Assembly (NCBI RefSeq): GCF_003071345.1
Contig: NZ_QCYK01000002.1
Span: 992,001-1,056,000 of the forward strand
Source of the DNA: Chitinophaga parva
GTDB taxonomy: Bacteria; Bacteroidota; Bacteroidia; Chitinophagales; Chitinophagaceae
Length of the DNA stretch: 64,000 nt
Reading direction: 5' to 3'
In this document: piece after piece, positions 24,932-34,045 of the stretch
Layout of the letters: each line of letters starts with the position of its first letter
Numbering within the stretch: the stretch's first letter is position 1
The notes under the pieces: model-generated
Told to the model about the DNA's origin: nothing
Database searches by the model: none
Seen by the model: only the letters and a program-made list of their open reading frames with translations
Program-made: the position numbers and the translations under genes

Positions 24932-27364
24932 ATGAGAATCCTTCCCTTTATCATCAGCGGGTGCATTACCATTGGGCTCATATTTGCCCTGGGCCACAAA
25001 TGGGGGAGTACCCCGCCTATGGGCAAGTTGCTCAGTCCTACCCAGGGCTTCTGGCAAAATGCAGTGCCTATCAGTAAAGATTATAACGATTCCCTGCAAC
25101 TCACCGGCCTTAAAGGCAAGGTGCAAGTGTACCTGGATGAGCGCATGGTACCCCATATCTTTGCAGATAACCTGGCCGACGCTTATTTCGTGGAAGGCTA
25201 CCTGCATGCAAAAGACCGCCTGTGGCAGATGGAGCTGCAAACACGCGCCGCCGCTGGCCGCCTCTCCGAGGTCCTGGGCGCCGTAACTGTAAAGTTTGAC
25301 CGCACCCAACGCCGCAAAGGCATGGTCTATGCCGCGGAAAATGCCTTGCGCCTGATGGACCAGGACCCCATGACCAAAGAAGCTGTAGATGCCTACACCG
25401 CCGGTGTCAACACGTACATCCATCAGCTCGATGACGCCCACCTGCCCGTAGAATACAAACTGCTGGACTATAAACCGGAAGACTGGACTCCGCTCAAATG
25501 CGCGCTGCTGCTCAAATACATGGCAGACGACCTGGCCGGCTACGCCGATGATTTTGATTACACCAACGCCTGCAAATTATTTGGCCAGCAGGATGCAGAC
25601 CGCATGTTTCCCCGGTGGAATGATACACTGAACCCGATCGTGCCCATTGGTACCGCGTTTCCCGCCCCCGCAGTAAAAGCCGTGGCACCGCCACCTGCCA
25701 TCATGGACAGCGTAAAACAATTGCTGCACTTCAAAGCAGACCGGCCCGATCCCGATAATGGCTCCAACAACTGGGCCGTGAGTGGCCGCAAGACCCGCTC
25801 CGGCGCGCCCATCCTGTGCAGCGACCCGCACCTGGGTTTGCACCTGCCATCCCTGTGGTACGAAGTGCAGCTCAAAGTGCAGGACATGAATGTATACGGT
25901 GCATCACTACCCGGTGCACCCGGCGTGGTGATCGGCTTCAACGACCACATCGCCTGGGGCGTAACGAATGCAGAAGAAGACGTGAAAGATTATTACCTGG
26001 TGCAGCTGAATGACCATGGCCGTCAATATTTACTCAACGGCCAGTACCAGCCTACACAGCCCCGCGTAGAAACCATTGGCGTGCGTGGCGCGGCCACCAT
26101 TCATGATACCGTGGCCTACACCCGCTGGGGCCCCGTAATGTTTGATGACAACTTTCCACAGGATAACGGCGACAAACGCGCCATCGCCATGCGCTGGAAA
26201 GCCCATGATCCGAGCAACGAGATCGTAACCTTCCTGAAACTGAACCACGCAAAAAACTACGATGACTATGTAGATGCCATCAAAACATTTTCCTGCCCCA
26301 CGCAAAACTTTGCCTTTGCCAGCAAGGATGGCGACATTGCCATCTGGCACAACGGCCAGTATCCCCTGCGCTGGAAAGACCAGGGGCACTACCTGATGCC
26401 CGGCACAGACACTACGTTCGACTGGCAGGGCTTTATTCCCCAGGATGAGAACCCGCATATCAAAAATCCCGAGCGCGGTTTCATTTCCTCTGCCAATCAA
26501 AACCCCACCGACAGTACGTACCCCTACAACGTGATCGGCTACTACGACGTGTTCCGCGGTAAACGCATCAACGAGCAGTTGTCGCATATGGACCAGATCA
26601 CTGCCGATGATATGAAAGCGTTGCAAACAGACAACACCAACCTGTTTGCCCGTGCCGCCATCCCGTTATTACAAAAACATTTCGCCCCCGCACTGCTCAA
26701 TACTACACAATCAAAATACTACGACCTGGTGGCCCACTGGAACCTGGTAGCTGATGCCAAGAGCAAGGCTGCTGAGGTGTTCAATCTCTGGTGGGAAGAC
26801 CTGGAAGCAGCCATCTGGAATGATGACCTGCAGCGGGGCGACAGCGTGAACATAGGCCGGCCCACAGCGGTTACTACGTTGCAATGGCTGCTGCGGGACA
26901 GTGCTATGCATTTTGTAGATGACAACCGCACGCCCCAGCATGAGAATTTATCGCAGTTGGTGCAGCAGTCGTTCTTACAGGCGGCGGCTAAGGCAGATTC
27001 CCTGGATAAGGCCGGCACGCTGGCGCTGGGCCTGGCAAGGGGTACTACGATACAGCACCTGGCGAGGCTGCCTGCGTTTAGCCGGGAGCACCTGCGCACC
27101 GGCGGGGGACGGCATATTATCAACGCCACGAAAGAAGGTCACGGGCCTAGCTGGCGGATGGTGGTGGAGCTGACACCGCAGACGGCGGCATATGGTATTT
27201 ATCCGGGCGGGCAGAGTGGAAACCCGGGATCTCCGTTTTATGATAACATGGTGAGCGACTGGGTGCAGGGACGGTATTACCCGTTGCATGTGTTTGATCT
27301 TTCGCGGGGCGATGACCCTAACATCCGCTACCACGTTACGTTTGGGCCTGGAGGTGCAAAATAA
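24932..27364 (+). CDS. Penicillin acylase family protein
   Basis: 810 residues, starting with one hydrophobic segment (IISGCITIGLIFALG) that serves as signal or membrane anchor. The Ntn-hydrolase nucleophile is the Ser of GSNNWAVSG near residue 275, where autocleavage would make alpha and beta chains. GAPGVVIGFNDHIAWGVTN is the typical substrate-side motif. Substrates are N-acyl compounds: penicillins, acyl-homoserine lactones or other amides. It acts in the periplasm. It is the last gene before the tRNA-Lys and the AT-rich island. Whether it degrades antibiotics or quorum signals is inference. Confidence 0.92.
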   Translation: MRILPFIISGCITIGLIFALGHKWGSTPPMGKLLSPTQGFWQNAVPISKDYNDSLQLTGLKGKVQVYLDERMVPHIFADNLADAYFVEGYLHAKDRLWQMELQTRAAAGRLSEVLGAVTVKFDRTQRRKGMVYAAENALRLMDQDPMTKEAVDAYTAGVNTYIHQLDDAHLPVEYKLLDYKPEDWTPLKCALLLKYMADDLAGYADDFDYTNACKLFGQQDADRMFPRWNDTLNPIVPIGTAFPAPAVKAVAPPPAIMDSVKQLLHFKADRPDPDNGSNNWAVSGRKTRSGAPILCSDPHLGLHLPSLWYEVQLKVQDMNVYGASLPGAPGVVIGFNDHIAWGVTNAEEDVKDYYLVQLNDHGRQYLLNGQYQPTQPRVETIGVRGAATIHDTVAYTRWGPVMFDDNFPQDNGDKRAIAMRWKAHDPSNEIVTFLKLNHAKNYDDYVDAIKTFSCPTQNFAFASKDGDIAIWHNGQYPLRWKDQGHYLMPGTDTTFDWQGFIPQDENPHIKNPERGFISSANQNPTDSTYPYNVIGYYDVFRGKRINEQLSHMDQITADDMKALQTDNTNLFARAAIPLLQKHFAPALLNTTQSKYYDLVAHWNLVADAKSKAAEVFNLWWEDLEAAIWNDDLQRGDSVNIGRPTAVTTLQWLLRDSAMHFVDDNRTPQHENLSQLVQQSFLQAAAKADSLDKAGTLALGLARGTTIQHLARLPAFSREHLRTGGGRHIINATKEGHGPSWRMVVELTPQTAAYGIYPGGQSGNPGSPFYDNMVSDWVQGRYYPLHVFDLSRGDDPNIRYHVTFGPGGAK

Positions 27365-27375
27365 TTGCAGAAAAA

Positions 27376-27406
27376 TTTGGAGTGGAATGAGAAATTCCTA
27401 TCTTTG
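27376..27406 (+). promoter_or_regulatory. Bacteroidota-type promoter of tRNA-Lys
   Basis: TTTG at 27376-27379, a spacer of exactly 19 bases, and TATCTTTG at 27399-27406, matching the primary sigma consensus TTTG-N19-TAnnTTTG with no mismatch. Transcription would start near 27413, before the tRNA 5' end. Confidence 0.85.
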
Positions 27407-27429
27407 CACTCCCAATCACAAACGGGAAT

Positions 27430-27502
27430 GAATCGGTAGCTCAGTTGGTAGAGCAATACACTTTTAATGTATGGGTCTTGGGTTCGAGTCCCAACCGGTT
27501 CA
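27430..27502 (+). tRNA. tRNA-Lys (anticodon TTT)
   Basis: A 73-base cloverleaf: acceptor GAATCGG pairs with CCGGTTC (one G-T), the D arm AGCTCAGTTGGTAGAGCA, anticodon loop CTTTTAA with TTT, and T arm GGGTTCGAGTCCC. The CCA end is not encoded, as is common in this phylum. It has its own perfect promoter and terminator. AT-rich accessory DNA starts directly downstream. Confidence 0.96.
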
Positions 27503-27507
27503 CTTAA

Positions 27508-27539
27508 GGAGACGATCAGTTTTGATTGTCTCCTTTTTT
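27508..27539 (+). terminator. Terminator of tRNA-Lys
   Basis: A 10-bp stem (27508-27517 with 27524-27533, one G-T pair) and a run of six T. Confidence 0.92.
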
Positions 27540-27664
27540 ATTGTTAGTAACCTATTGTCTTACAATAATTTAAGCGTCTATTTTTTAGCTATAGAAGCGG
27601 TTCGATATTTTGTGAAACATGTGATTTATTTCGCGGCAATTAACTGGATGAGCTAATAAGCATC

Positions 27665-27895
27665 TTAAATAATGATTTTGTGTTCGATTTCCTTTTCAGG
27701 AATACTACTATCAGATGGGGCACTGGAAGCCTGGCCACGATACATTTTAGCAAGGAAGTAGAGAAAATCCAGTATGACTTTGGCTTGCTTTTCATTCGCA
27801 TCTATACCGTTCTTTCTTAAAACTTTAATGGCCTGATCAGTGGAAACTTTTCGATCGGAAAAAATGCCTGTTTTTTTATGTGAGGCTTGCTGCAT
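27665..27895 (-). CDS. Small protein accompanying the serine recombinase (76 aa)
   Basis: 76 residues, no signal peptide, lysine-rich start and a compact helical core: TGIFSDRKVSTDQAIKVLRKNG then AKVILDFLYFLAKMY. I recall small proteins of this pattern beside recombinases in Bacteroidota mobile elements, but no name or function is established to my knowledge. It lies 24 bases downstream of the recombinase stop on the same strand, so it is probably co-transcribed. It could be a recombination directionality or DNA-binding accessory factor; this is speculation. Confidence 0.6.
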   Translation of the reverse strand: MQQASHKKTGIFSDRKVSTDQAIKVLRKNGIDANEKQAKVILDFLYFLAKMYRGQASSAPSDSSIPEKEIEHKIII

Positions 27896-27919
27896 GGATT
27901 AATGTTTTAGAAATGAAAA

Positions 27920-29395
27920 CTATCGGTCGTTACAAGAAGTTATCATTGATATTGCTAGATTTATTTGCAGGGGATTTAATTCTTTCGTGATGGAATTGAT
28001 TGAAATCGGTGTAAATAAATCGATGATGTAACGTTTACCTGCTACATCTTGATTTTTATATAATTCAAAAATGCTGTTTTCCCTCCGCTTCATATCTTCA
28101 ATGTCGTTGGGTGTTTGGCAACCGGCTAATCGCTTGTCTACAGCCAACAATTGGTAATTGAGAAACTCCAACATCTCCTTATATTCTTTTTTTAGCGCGC
28201 TAAAATCATCGAATTCAATTTTGTTCTGGAGGAAATGGCTTCTCACTTTCGATATTAACAAATCTTGTTTTGAAATGTCCTCCAGAAGCCTTCTCCGTTC
28301 GCTAATGCATTCTCTTTTTACTGTAAAGATGTTTTCGTCTTCTAACACGAGGTCAAACAATTCATGCACTTCTGGCCTAAGTGTTATATTCTTTAAGAGG
28401 CTTTCATATTCGCCATCAAGAATATCAGCCCTGACACGACCTTTACACCTGCTACTTAGACAATGATAATACCGATATTTTGCGCGCCTTCCTGAAGATA
28501 TGCTTCCTGTAAATCGCCGGCTACAGAATGGACACATTAGAAATCCTCTCAGAATAAAAACCGGTTTCGTTTTCAGTCTAAAAGGATTCTGCGTACGTCG
28601 ACTATTCAGTATGCCCTGTACCTCTTGAAAAAGTTGTTGAGAAATTAGTGGTTCATGGACTCCACTAACGAATTCCTATTCTTCATTTTTAGTCGCAGGA
28701 ACAGATACTAATCCACAATAAAATGGATTGTGAAGCACCTTCCAAAAATTATTTCTACCACAGGTAAGTCCTTTGAGATTGGCCATCCTTCTCACATGGC
28801 TGATTGTATATCTACCTGTTGAAAACTCCTGGAATGACCACCTGATAATGTCGGCTTCGGGTTGTTTTGGTTTTATAATCTTTCTACCTTCAGGTGAAAT
28901 TTGATTTGTATAACCGATTGGAGCCTTAGTTGGCCACCTCCCCATCTTCCTTGCCCGCCGCATACCATCGGAAGTATTCATGCCCCGTCTATTATTTTCT
29001 GCCTCGGGAATGGATAAATAGACAGCAAGCATTACAATACTTTCAGGAACCTCAAAGTCTATTGGTTGATCGATGGCCATTGCTTGCGTATTAAGGCCTC
29101 TCAGTACCCCAATCATTTGATAGGCATATTCAATGTTGCGGCTAAAGCGATCCCATTTAATAAATAAGATATTCTCCGGAGACCGATGCTTGTTGTTCTT
29201 TATAGTTTTAATAAGTTTTTTCCATTCCGGCCGATTGAAATCCTTCGCGGAAAAGTCCTCTCTGAAGATTCCTTTGACCTTGATCTGGTTTATTTCGCAA
29301 TGCTTTAACAGACGTTCTTCTTGCTCGATAAGCGAAAACCCCTTCTTTTTTTGTTCGTCAGTGCTTACCCTGACATATAAGTAGGCTGAATTCAT
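27920..29395 (-). pseudogene. Large serine recombinase, interrupted by one in-frame amber codon
   Basis: The frame runs from the ATG at 29393-29395 to the stop at 27920, 491 residues, with a single TAG at 28676-28678. The N-terminal 239 residues carry a resolvase domain with the catalytic Ser10 (YVRVSTDEQ) and the Recombinase domain. Past the TAG, the same frame continues with EFVSGVHEPLISQQLFQEVQ, then a zinc-ribbon (CPFCSRRF, then a second Cys pair in YHCLSSRCKGR) and a coiled-coil tail. One C-to-T change from CAG would create this TAG. Without readthrough the protein lacks its DNA-binding zinc ribbon. It was probably the integrase of the island. Confidence 0.85.
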
Positions 29396-29453
29396 GATGA
29401 TGGTTTTTAATTAATAAATCAAATTGATTCAATTTTGACGTTTTTATAAGATA

Positions 29454-32015
29454 TTGGACGTAAAACTTTATTTTTATTTAAAAAAATTGCGTTTGAAATT
29501 TAACCGCCATACTTTCCCCTTTTTGGGCGTAGCACTTTTCGCAGCTTTACTGTTTTTATTCCGCCTACCAGTGAGCAAATTACTTGATGCTATTATAGTC
29601 AGACCATTGTTTATATCTTTCGAGCGTGGCATATGGGCGGACATTATCCTATTATTATTATTACTGATATCAGTGATTTGGATAGCAAAGGAGCAGCAAC
29701 GAAAGTTGCTTTTCAGGCTCACTTTATTTGGACTGGTGTTTTATGGATTCCAGCGTACGAATAATTACTGGTCATTTATTTTTATGACATTGTTTCCCCG
29801 ATTTGCTTATTGGGATTTGGTCGCTCTAGTAATGACTCTGGCCTTACCGCTCAATTTTCTACTACGGCGAAAGGCTGCTGATAACGAGGTAATAATCGAC
29901 AATCAGGGGTTCATCGAAGATAATGCGGTAACACAATTGGAAGATGATCATTTCAATCGCAAAACAGCAGCGGCGGAAATCGCACGCATCATCCAATTGA
30001 CCAAAAATCGTAAATCCTTTGCAATTGGCATTCTCGGCGAGTACGGTAGTGGAAAAACGTCTTTTTTAAATTTGATCAACCTTGAGCTATCGTCCGAAGA
30101 GGTACTGAAGATCGCTTTTAATCCCTGGACTACAGGAAAACCGGAAACCATACGCCGGGAATTTTTTGACCTTCTGGCACGTGAAGTGGCCGAGTTCGAC
30201 CTAACGATATCTTCTTTGGTATACAGTTATGGCCGTAAACTGGCTAGTTTTGACGCTCGGTCGCTAAACTGGATGAACTGGTTAGCTTTTTTCAGGAACC
30301 GAGGATCGGTACAAAGTTCGGGTGAGCATGAGCAAATAAACAAAATGCTGCACGGCCTTCACCGCAAGATTGTGATCACCATAGATGATCTTGATCGACT
30401 GTACCCCTCCGAAGTAATGGAGGTATTGAAATTGATTCGTAATACCGCGGATTTTTCCAATGTGTTTTATCTGGTTGCTTATGATAAGGCTTATATCCAT
30501 GAAGCGCTGAAAACAATCAGCGAATTAGGTGGCCAGAATTATCTCGACAAGATCTTTCAATTAGAAATCCCATTACCCAAACGCGAGGCCGACGATTTGC
30601 TGACTATACTTCAGGATCGGATCAAAGAGATGGTGTCGCCTGAACACTATTCGGCATTTGAAAATATTATGATCCAGAATGATTTTCGAAGAAGTTATGA
30701 AAAAGCATATAATAGTATTTTACGGCAAGGACGCGATGTTGTACGTTTCCTCAATAGCTTCAGAATCGTTTATAGGTTGATTGGTGAGGAGGTGGATTTT
30801 GAATGTTTGGTAATACTTGAATTAATCAAATTTCGTTTTCCTTCAATCTACGAATTGATTTATACGCAACGCGACTTATTCCTGTCTGAGAATCCAGTAA
30901 GGTCTACACATGAACAATACCTGTCGCCGCGTATGATAAAGAATGAGGATGCCGATAAAAGATTAAATGAGACATCCTTTTTCAAAAAGCATATTGAGCA
31001 ATTCAAGTGGTTGACCGTCGAAGACACGTCCGTGCTTGACGGCTTATTCATGTCGCTATTTAAAGTAAGCACTCACTCAAAAACTAAGAAAATAAATTTA
31101 ATTTCCTATCCATTGTACTTCGAAATCTATTTCCGTTACCGGCTGTCAAAGAAAGATATTTCCGATAAGGAATTTAAAGCTGCTATGGAAGCTGGACAAA
31201 TGGCCGAATACATGGCATATTGCGCGAACCACGGATTACACAAGGAGTTGATGGTAAGATTGATGCAAGAAAATATTTCTGAGAACCGGCACCATTTTGA
31301 GCAGGTTATTAGTTGGATATTTTCTTTTGGCCGAACCTTTGTTGAAAAAGAAGGAAAGTTCCGCTTTGATTATGGGGCGCTAGTAGACAAGATTTATAAC
31401 TATCATAATCATATAACAGATAAAGTTTACAAAAAGGACATTAGCACCTACAAAGACTTTATCACCAATTTGCTAAGTATGGCAATGCCGCCTTTTCTGT
31501 TCGAAAATGAACTAATCTATCATCTAAAAAAGAAAGGTGACAATTTTGTTATACCGACAAGCGAACTTACAACAAATCAACTGTCTTATTTTACAAAAAT
31601 GGCTGATAGCGGTCATGGGTTGAGCGAAGAAACACTTTGGCTGTTTTGGGGAGCAAGGGAATATTATCGCATACCTGCTAATGAACCAGGCACTTATTAT
31701 GAGAAATGGCGGTTTGAACCATCCCTGGTCGATAAAATGAAAATTTATCTAATCAACAAAGATCCGAAGGAATTTTTGAAAGCCAGCATCCAGCATGAAA
31801 TGCGTGACCATTCGCTGGTATTTATAACTAGAGAGATTATAGAAATATTCGATGACCCGTCTGAATACAGAACGTTGGTTGCGCAGAATCCCCTATTAGA
31901 CGATGCTATTCGGCAGGAATATTTACAATTGTTTGATAAGCTGGCAGAAAAAGATTTTATGGAATATGTAGTGGTTGAATTAAAAACCGAATTACTTAAG
32001 CGAGGACTCGGTTAG
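29454..32015 (+). CDS. KAP family P-loop NTPase with N-terminal membrane segments
   Basis: 853 residues. No ATG lies near the start of the frame, so a TTG at 29454 (or TTG at 29487) is used. Residues ~20-130 contain about four hydrophobic segments. The P-loop is GEYGSGKTS near residue 195, and Walker B is IVITIDDLDRLYPSE near residue 307, both typical of the KAP group of STAND-like NTPases. The C-terminal ~450 residues have no recognisable domain. KAP NTPases are tied to membrane-linked signalling and appear in prokaryotic defence islands. It diverges from the recombinase with 58 bases between starts. Confidence 0.85.
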   Translation: MDVKLYFYLKKLRLKFNRHTFPFLGVALFAALLFLFRLPVSKLLDAIIVRPLFISFERGIWADIILLLLLLISVIWIAKEQQRKLLFRLTLFGLVFYGFQRTNNYWSFIFMTLFPRFAYWDLVALVMTLALPLNFLLRRKAADNEVIIDNQGFIEDNAVTQLEDDHFNRKTAAAEIARIIQLTKNRKSFAIGILGEYGSGKTSFLNLINLELSSEEVLKIAFNPWTTGKPETIRREFFDLLAREVAEFDLTISSLVYSYGRKLASFDARSLNWMNWLAFFRNRGSVQSSGEHEQINKMLHGLHRKIVITIDDLDRLYPSEVMEVLKLIRNTADFSNVFYLVAYDKAYIHEALKTISELGGQNYLDKIFQLEIPLPKREADDLLTILQDRIKEMVSPEHYSAFENIMIQNDFRRSYEKAYNSILRQGRDVVRFLNSFRIVYRLIGEEVDFECLVILELIKFRFPSIYELIYTQRDLFLSENPVRSTHEQYLSPRMIKNEDADKRLNETSFFKKHIEQFKWLTVEDTSVLDGLFMSLFKVSTHSKTKKINLISYPLYFEIYFRYRLSKKDISDKEFKAAMEAGQMAEYMAYCANHGLHKELMVRLMQENISENRHHFEQVISWIFSFGRTFVEKEGKFRFDYGALVDKIYNYHNHITDKVYKKDISTYKDFITNLLSMAMPPFLFENELIYHLKKKGDNFVIPTSELTTNQLSYFTKMADSGHGLSEETLWLFWGAREYYRIPANEPGTYYEKWRFEPSLVDKMKIYLINKDPKEFLKASIQHEMRDHSLVFITREIIEIFDDPSEYRTLVAQNPLLDDAIRQEYLQLFDKLAEKDFMEYVVVELKTELLKRGLG

Positions 32016-32093
32016 TCTTTCTAACGAAATGACTAGTAGCTAAATTGCTGTAACAATCAAATTAACACTATTTATTTTTTGCTACAGTAATCG

Positions 32094-32825
32094 CTAACGA
32101 TCTTCAAACGCTTCTTGGTATTTATTATATAGTTTTCTGTAGATTTTGTCCATTAAATTCAGTAGCATAAACCACAAATAATAATTGTTATAATGATAGT
32201 TTTTGTCTAAAAGTGTTTTGAGCGATGGTAGATTTTCCTGGTAGGATAGTAGATTGTGAGCACATCTGTTCCTATGCTTATATAAATGGTCTTGGTAGAC
32301 TGTTTGTAAGGAATATATCGGGGAACTAGTTGAAGCGAGCAATGTACCATCATCAGTGGCAAAGTGATTATCCTGGTAAATACTCACTAAGTTTTCATAT
32401 TGCTCAAATGCCTCCTGGGTCCAGGATAACAGTACAGTTCCTTTAAAGATAACTTCAATTTCTTCGCGACTTGTTCGTAATAGTTCAGATCTACCTATTT
32501 CAGTGGCAACCGTAAAGCTGGTATATTTTTTTATTTGTGAGAGCAAATCTTTGTAAACTTTCAATTTTTCATTGTAACTTGAAAATTCCCCCATTGCTTT
32601 GCGAGTAAGATCGTAACGATATTCGTAATCATCAGTTGCCAGTTCCCAACAAATGCACTTCATTTTTTGCTCGTGAAATCCAGTCATTTTTAAGAATGTT
32701 GATTGCATTACATATTCCGTTAATGGAAACGCCTCGATACCAACACCGATACCAGTACTTGCCGCCACTGCATCTTTAAGAATTTCAGTGATGGGGGAAA
32801 GAATAAAATCCATATGTCTATCCAT
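32094..32825 (-). CDS. HEPN ribonuclease candidate (MAE_28990/MAE_18760-like)
   Basis: 243 residues, mostly helical. The HEPN motif R-x4-H is present as RNRCAH near residue 195, and the helical array with W(T)QEAFEQYENLVS around it fits the MAE_28990/MAE_18760-like group. HEPN proteins of this kind cut RNA and serve as toxins in abortive infection. Its start overlaps the end of the DUF262 gene by eight bases, so the two are translationally linked. Activity and phage target are inferred. Confidence 0.75.
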   Translation of the reverse strand: MDRHMDFILSPITEILKDAVAASTGIGVGIEAFPLTEYVMQSTFLKMTGFHEQKMKCICWELATDDYEYRYDLTRKAMGEFSSYNEKLKVYKDLLSQIKKYTSFTVATEIGRSELLRTSREEIEVIFKGTVLLSWTQEAFEQYENLVSIYQDNHFATDDGTLLASTSSPIYSLQTVYQDHLYKHRNRCAHNLLSYQENLPSLKTLLDKNYHYNNYYLWFMLLNLMDKIYRKLYNKYQEAFEDR

Positions 32826-34002
32826 GCAAATACTTATTATATATTTCTATAGAGGAAGTGATACGATTTCTTAAATATTTTAAAGCACTTGGCGCTTTCT
32901 TGTGTGCTGCCACATTTTTAAATTCTGCAATTTTAAGTTCAATTTCAGCAATGAGATGGTCTCGCTTACTAATATCTATGGACCTATTCTCAAAGACTAT
33001 AATATACACCATTCCAAATAAATAAGTATCCATTTCAATTATGGAAGTAAACTTTGTGGGAAGCCTTAAATCAATAATGCTGCTATTCAATCTTTCCAAT
33101 CTAACTTGGTAATTACCATCAGGAAAGAGCTGAGCGAATGACACAAATTTAGTTGCTTTATCTTCTCCTCCCACAACTGAATAGATGTACTCTTCGTAAT
33201 ATTCTTCCATTTTAGACTTGAAGCCCCCAGCTATATGGGTGGACTGCTCTTCTTTTTTGTATTGTGACAAAAGGGCTATAAATCGAAGAAAGTCAACAGG
33301 GCTTTCTGAACTGAAATTGCTTATTGTTATACGCTTGATGAAAGCCGGGCCAAAAAAATCCTTTAAACCGTCTTTCAAAAAATAGAGCGATTCCCTGCTT
33401 TCCTGTGGAAGTAATTTTACACCTCCAATATTTATACTTCTGAATACTGATGAATAATACTTTTGCTGAATTTGTTGATCATCGTTTTGCGGTACGAGAT
33501 AAGAAAAACCTAAGAACGTCTTCTTTAAAAAATCATCATCAATTCCAAAATCATTTATTACTTTATAATTACCTTCAATTATCTTTCCGAGAATTACATC
33601 TTTATTATTTCCTTTAGCAGTAAGCTCTTTAAAATTCCATTTGAGTATGTTATCAAACTGTTCTTCAACATCAACGTCGTCATCGTTTTCGTCCGCGAGT
33701 CTTTCAATAGTACCTTTATAAAAATCTTTGTCGGGGAACAATCCTAAATGTGCTAACAAAATGGTAGTTAATCTCTGTTGCCCATCAAGAATTAAATTTT
33801 TCATGGTACCATTCATGTTGAAGGCTCCAATCGTTATTGGTGGAACAAACTGTTTATTTTTAAGCGCATTAATTAGTGTCCTGACCTTTCCTTCGTTCCA
33901 AACAAAAAATCGTTGGTAGTCAGGAAGGATGATGTTTTGCTTTAAAATAAGGTCAAGCCAGTGTTTTAGGGAATATTGTCCATAGTAAACTCTATTTTCC
34001 AT
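32818..34002 (-). CDS. DUF262 domain protein (ParB/GmrSD-N-like)
   Basis: 394 residues. The DUF262 signatures are present: LPDYQRFFVWNEGKV near residue 23 and LILDGQQRLTTILL near residue 70, with PPITIGAF between. It has no DUF1524 HNH nuclease domain, unlike GmrD or full GmrSD fusions. DUF262 domains are ParB-like and bind or hydrolyse nucleotides, often as sensors of modified phage DNA. Partnering with a HEPN ribonuclease implies sensing plus RNA cleavage. It lies 43 bases after the ABC-3C ATPase gene with no terminator between. Confidence 0.82.
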   Translation of the reverse strand: MENRVYYGQYSLKHWLDLILKQNIILPDYQRFFVWNEGKVRTLINALKNKQFVPPITIGAFNMNGTMKNLILDGQQRLTTILLAHLGLFPDKDFYKGTIERLADENDDDVDVEEQFDNILKWNFKELTAKGNNKDVILGKIIEGNYKVINDFGIDDDFLKKTFLGFSYLVPQNDDQQIQQKYYSSVFRSINIGGVKLLPQESRESLYFLKDGLKDFFGPAFIKRITISNFSSESPVDFLRFIALLSQYKKEEQSTHIAGGFKSKMEEYYEEYIYSVVGGEDKATKFVSFAQLFPDGNYQVRLERLNSSIIDLRLPTKFTSIIEMDTYLFGMVYIIVFENRSIDISKRDHLIAEIELKIAEFKNVAAHKKAPSALKYLRNRITSSIEIYNKYLHG

Positions 34003-34045
34003 TTTCGTTAGTCATCTTGAGGTTAAGAGTGGGGCATTAAAAATG

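Noticed and set aside
32094..34002. Ordinary toxin-antitoxin pair
   Set aside because: DUF262 is too large and too enzyme-like for a plain antitoxin; the sensor-effector reading fits better.
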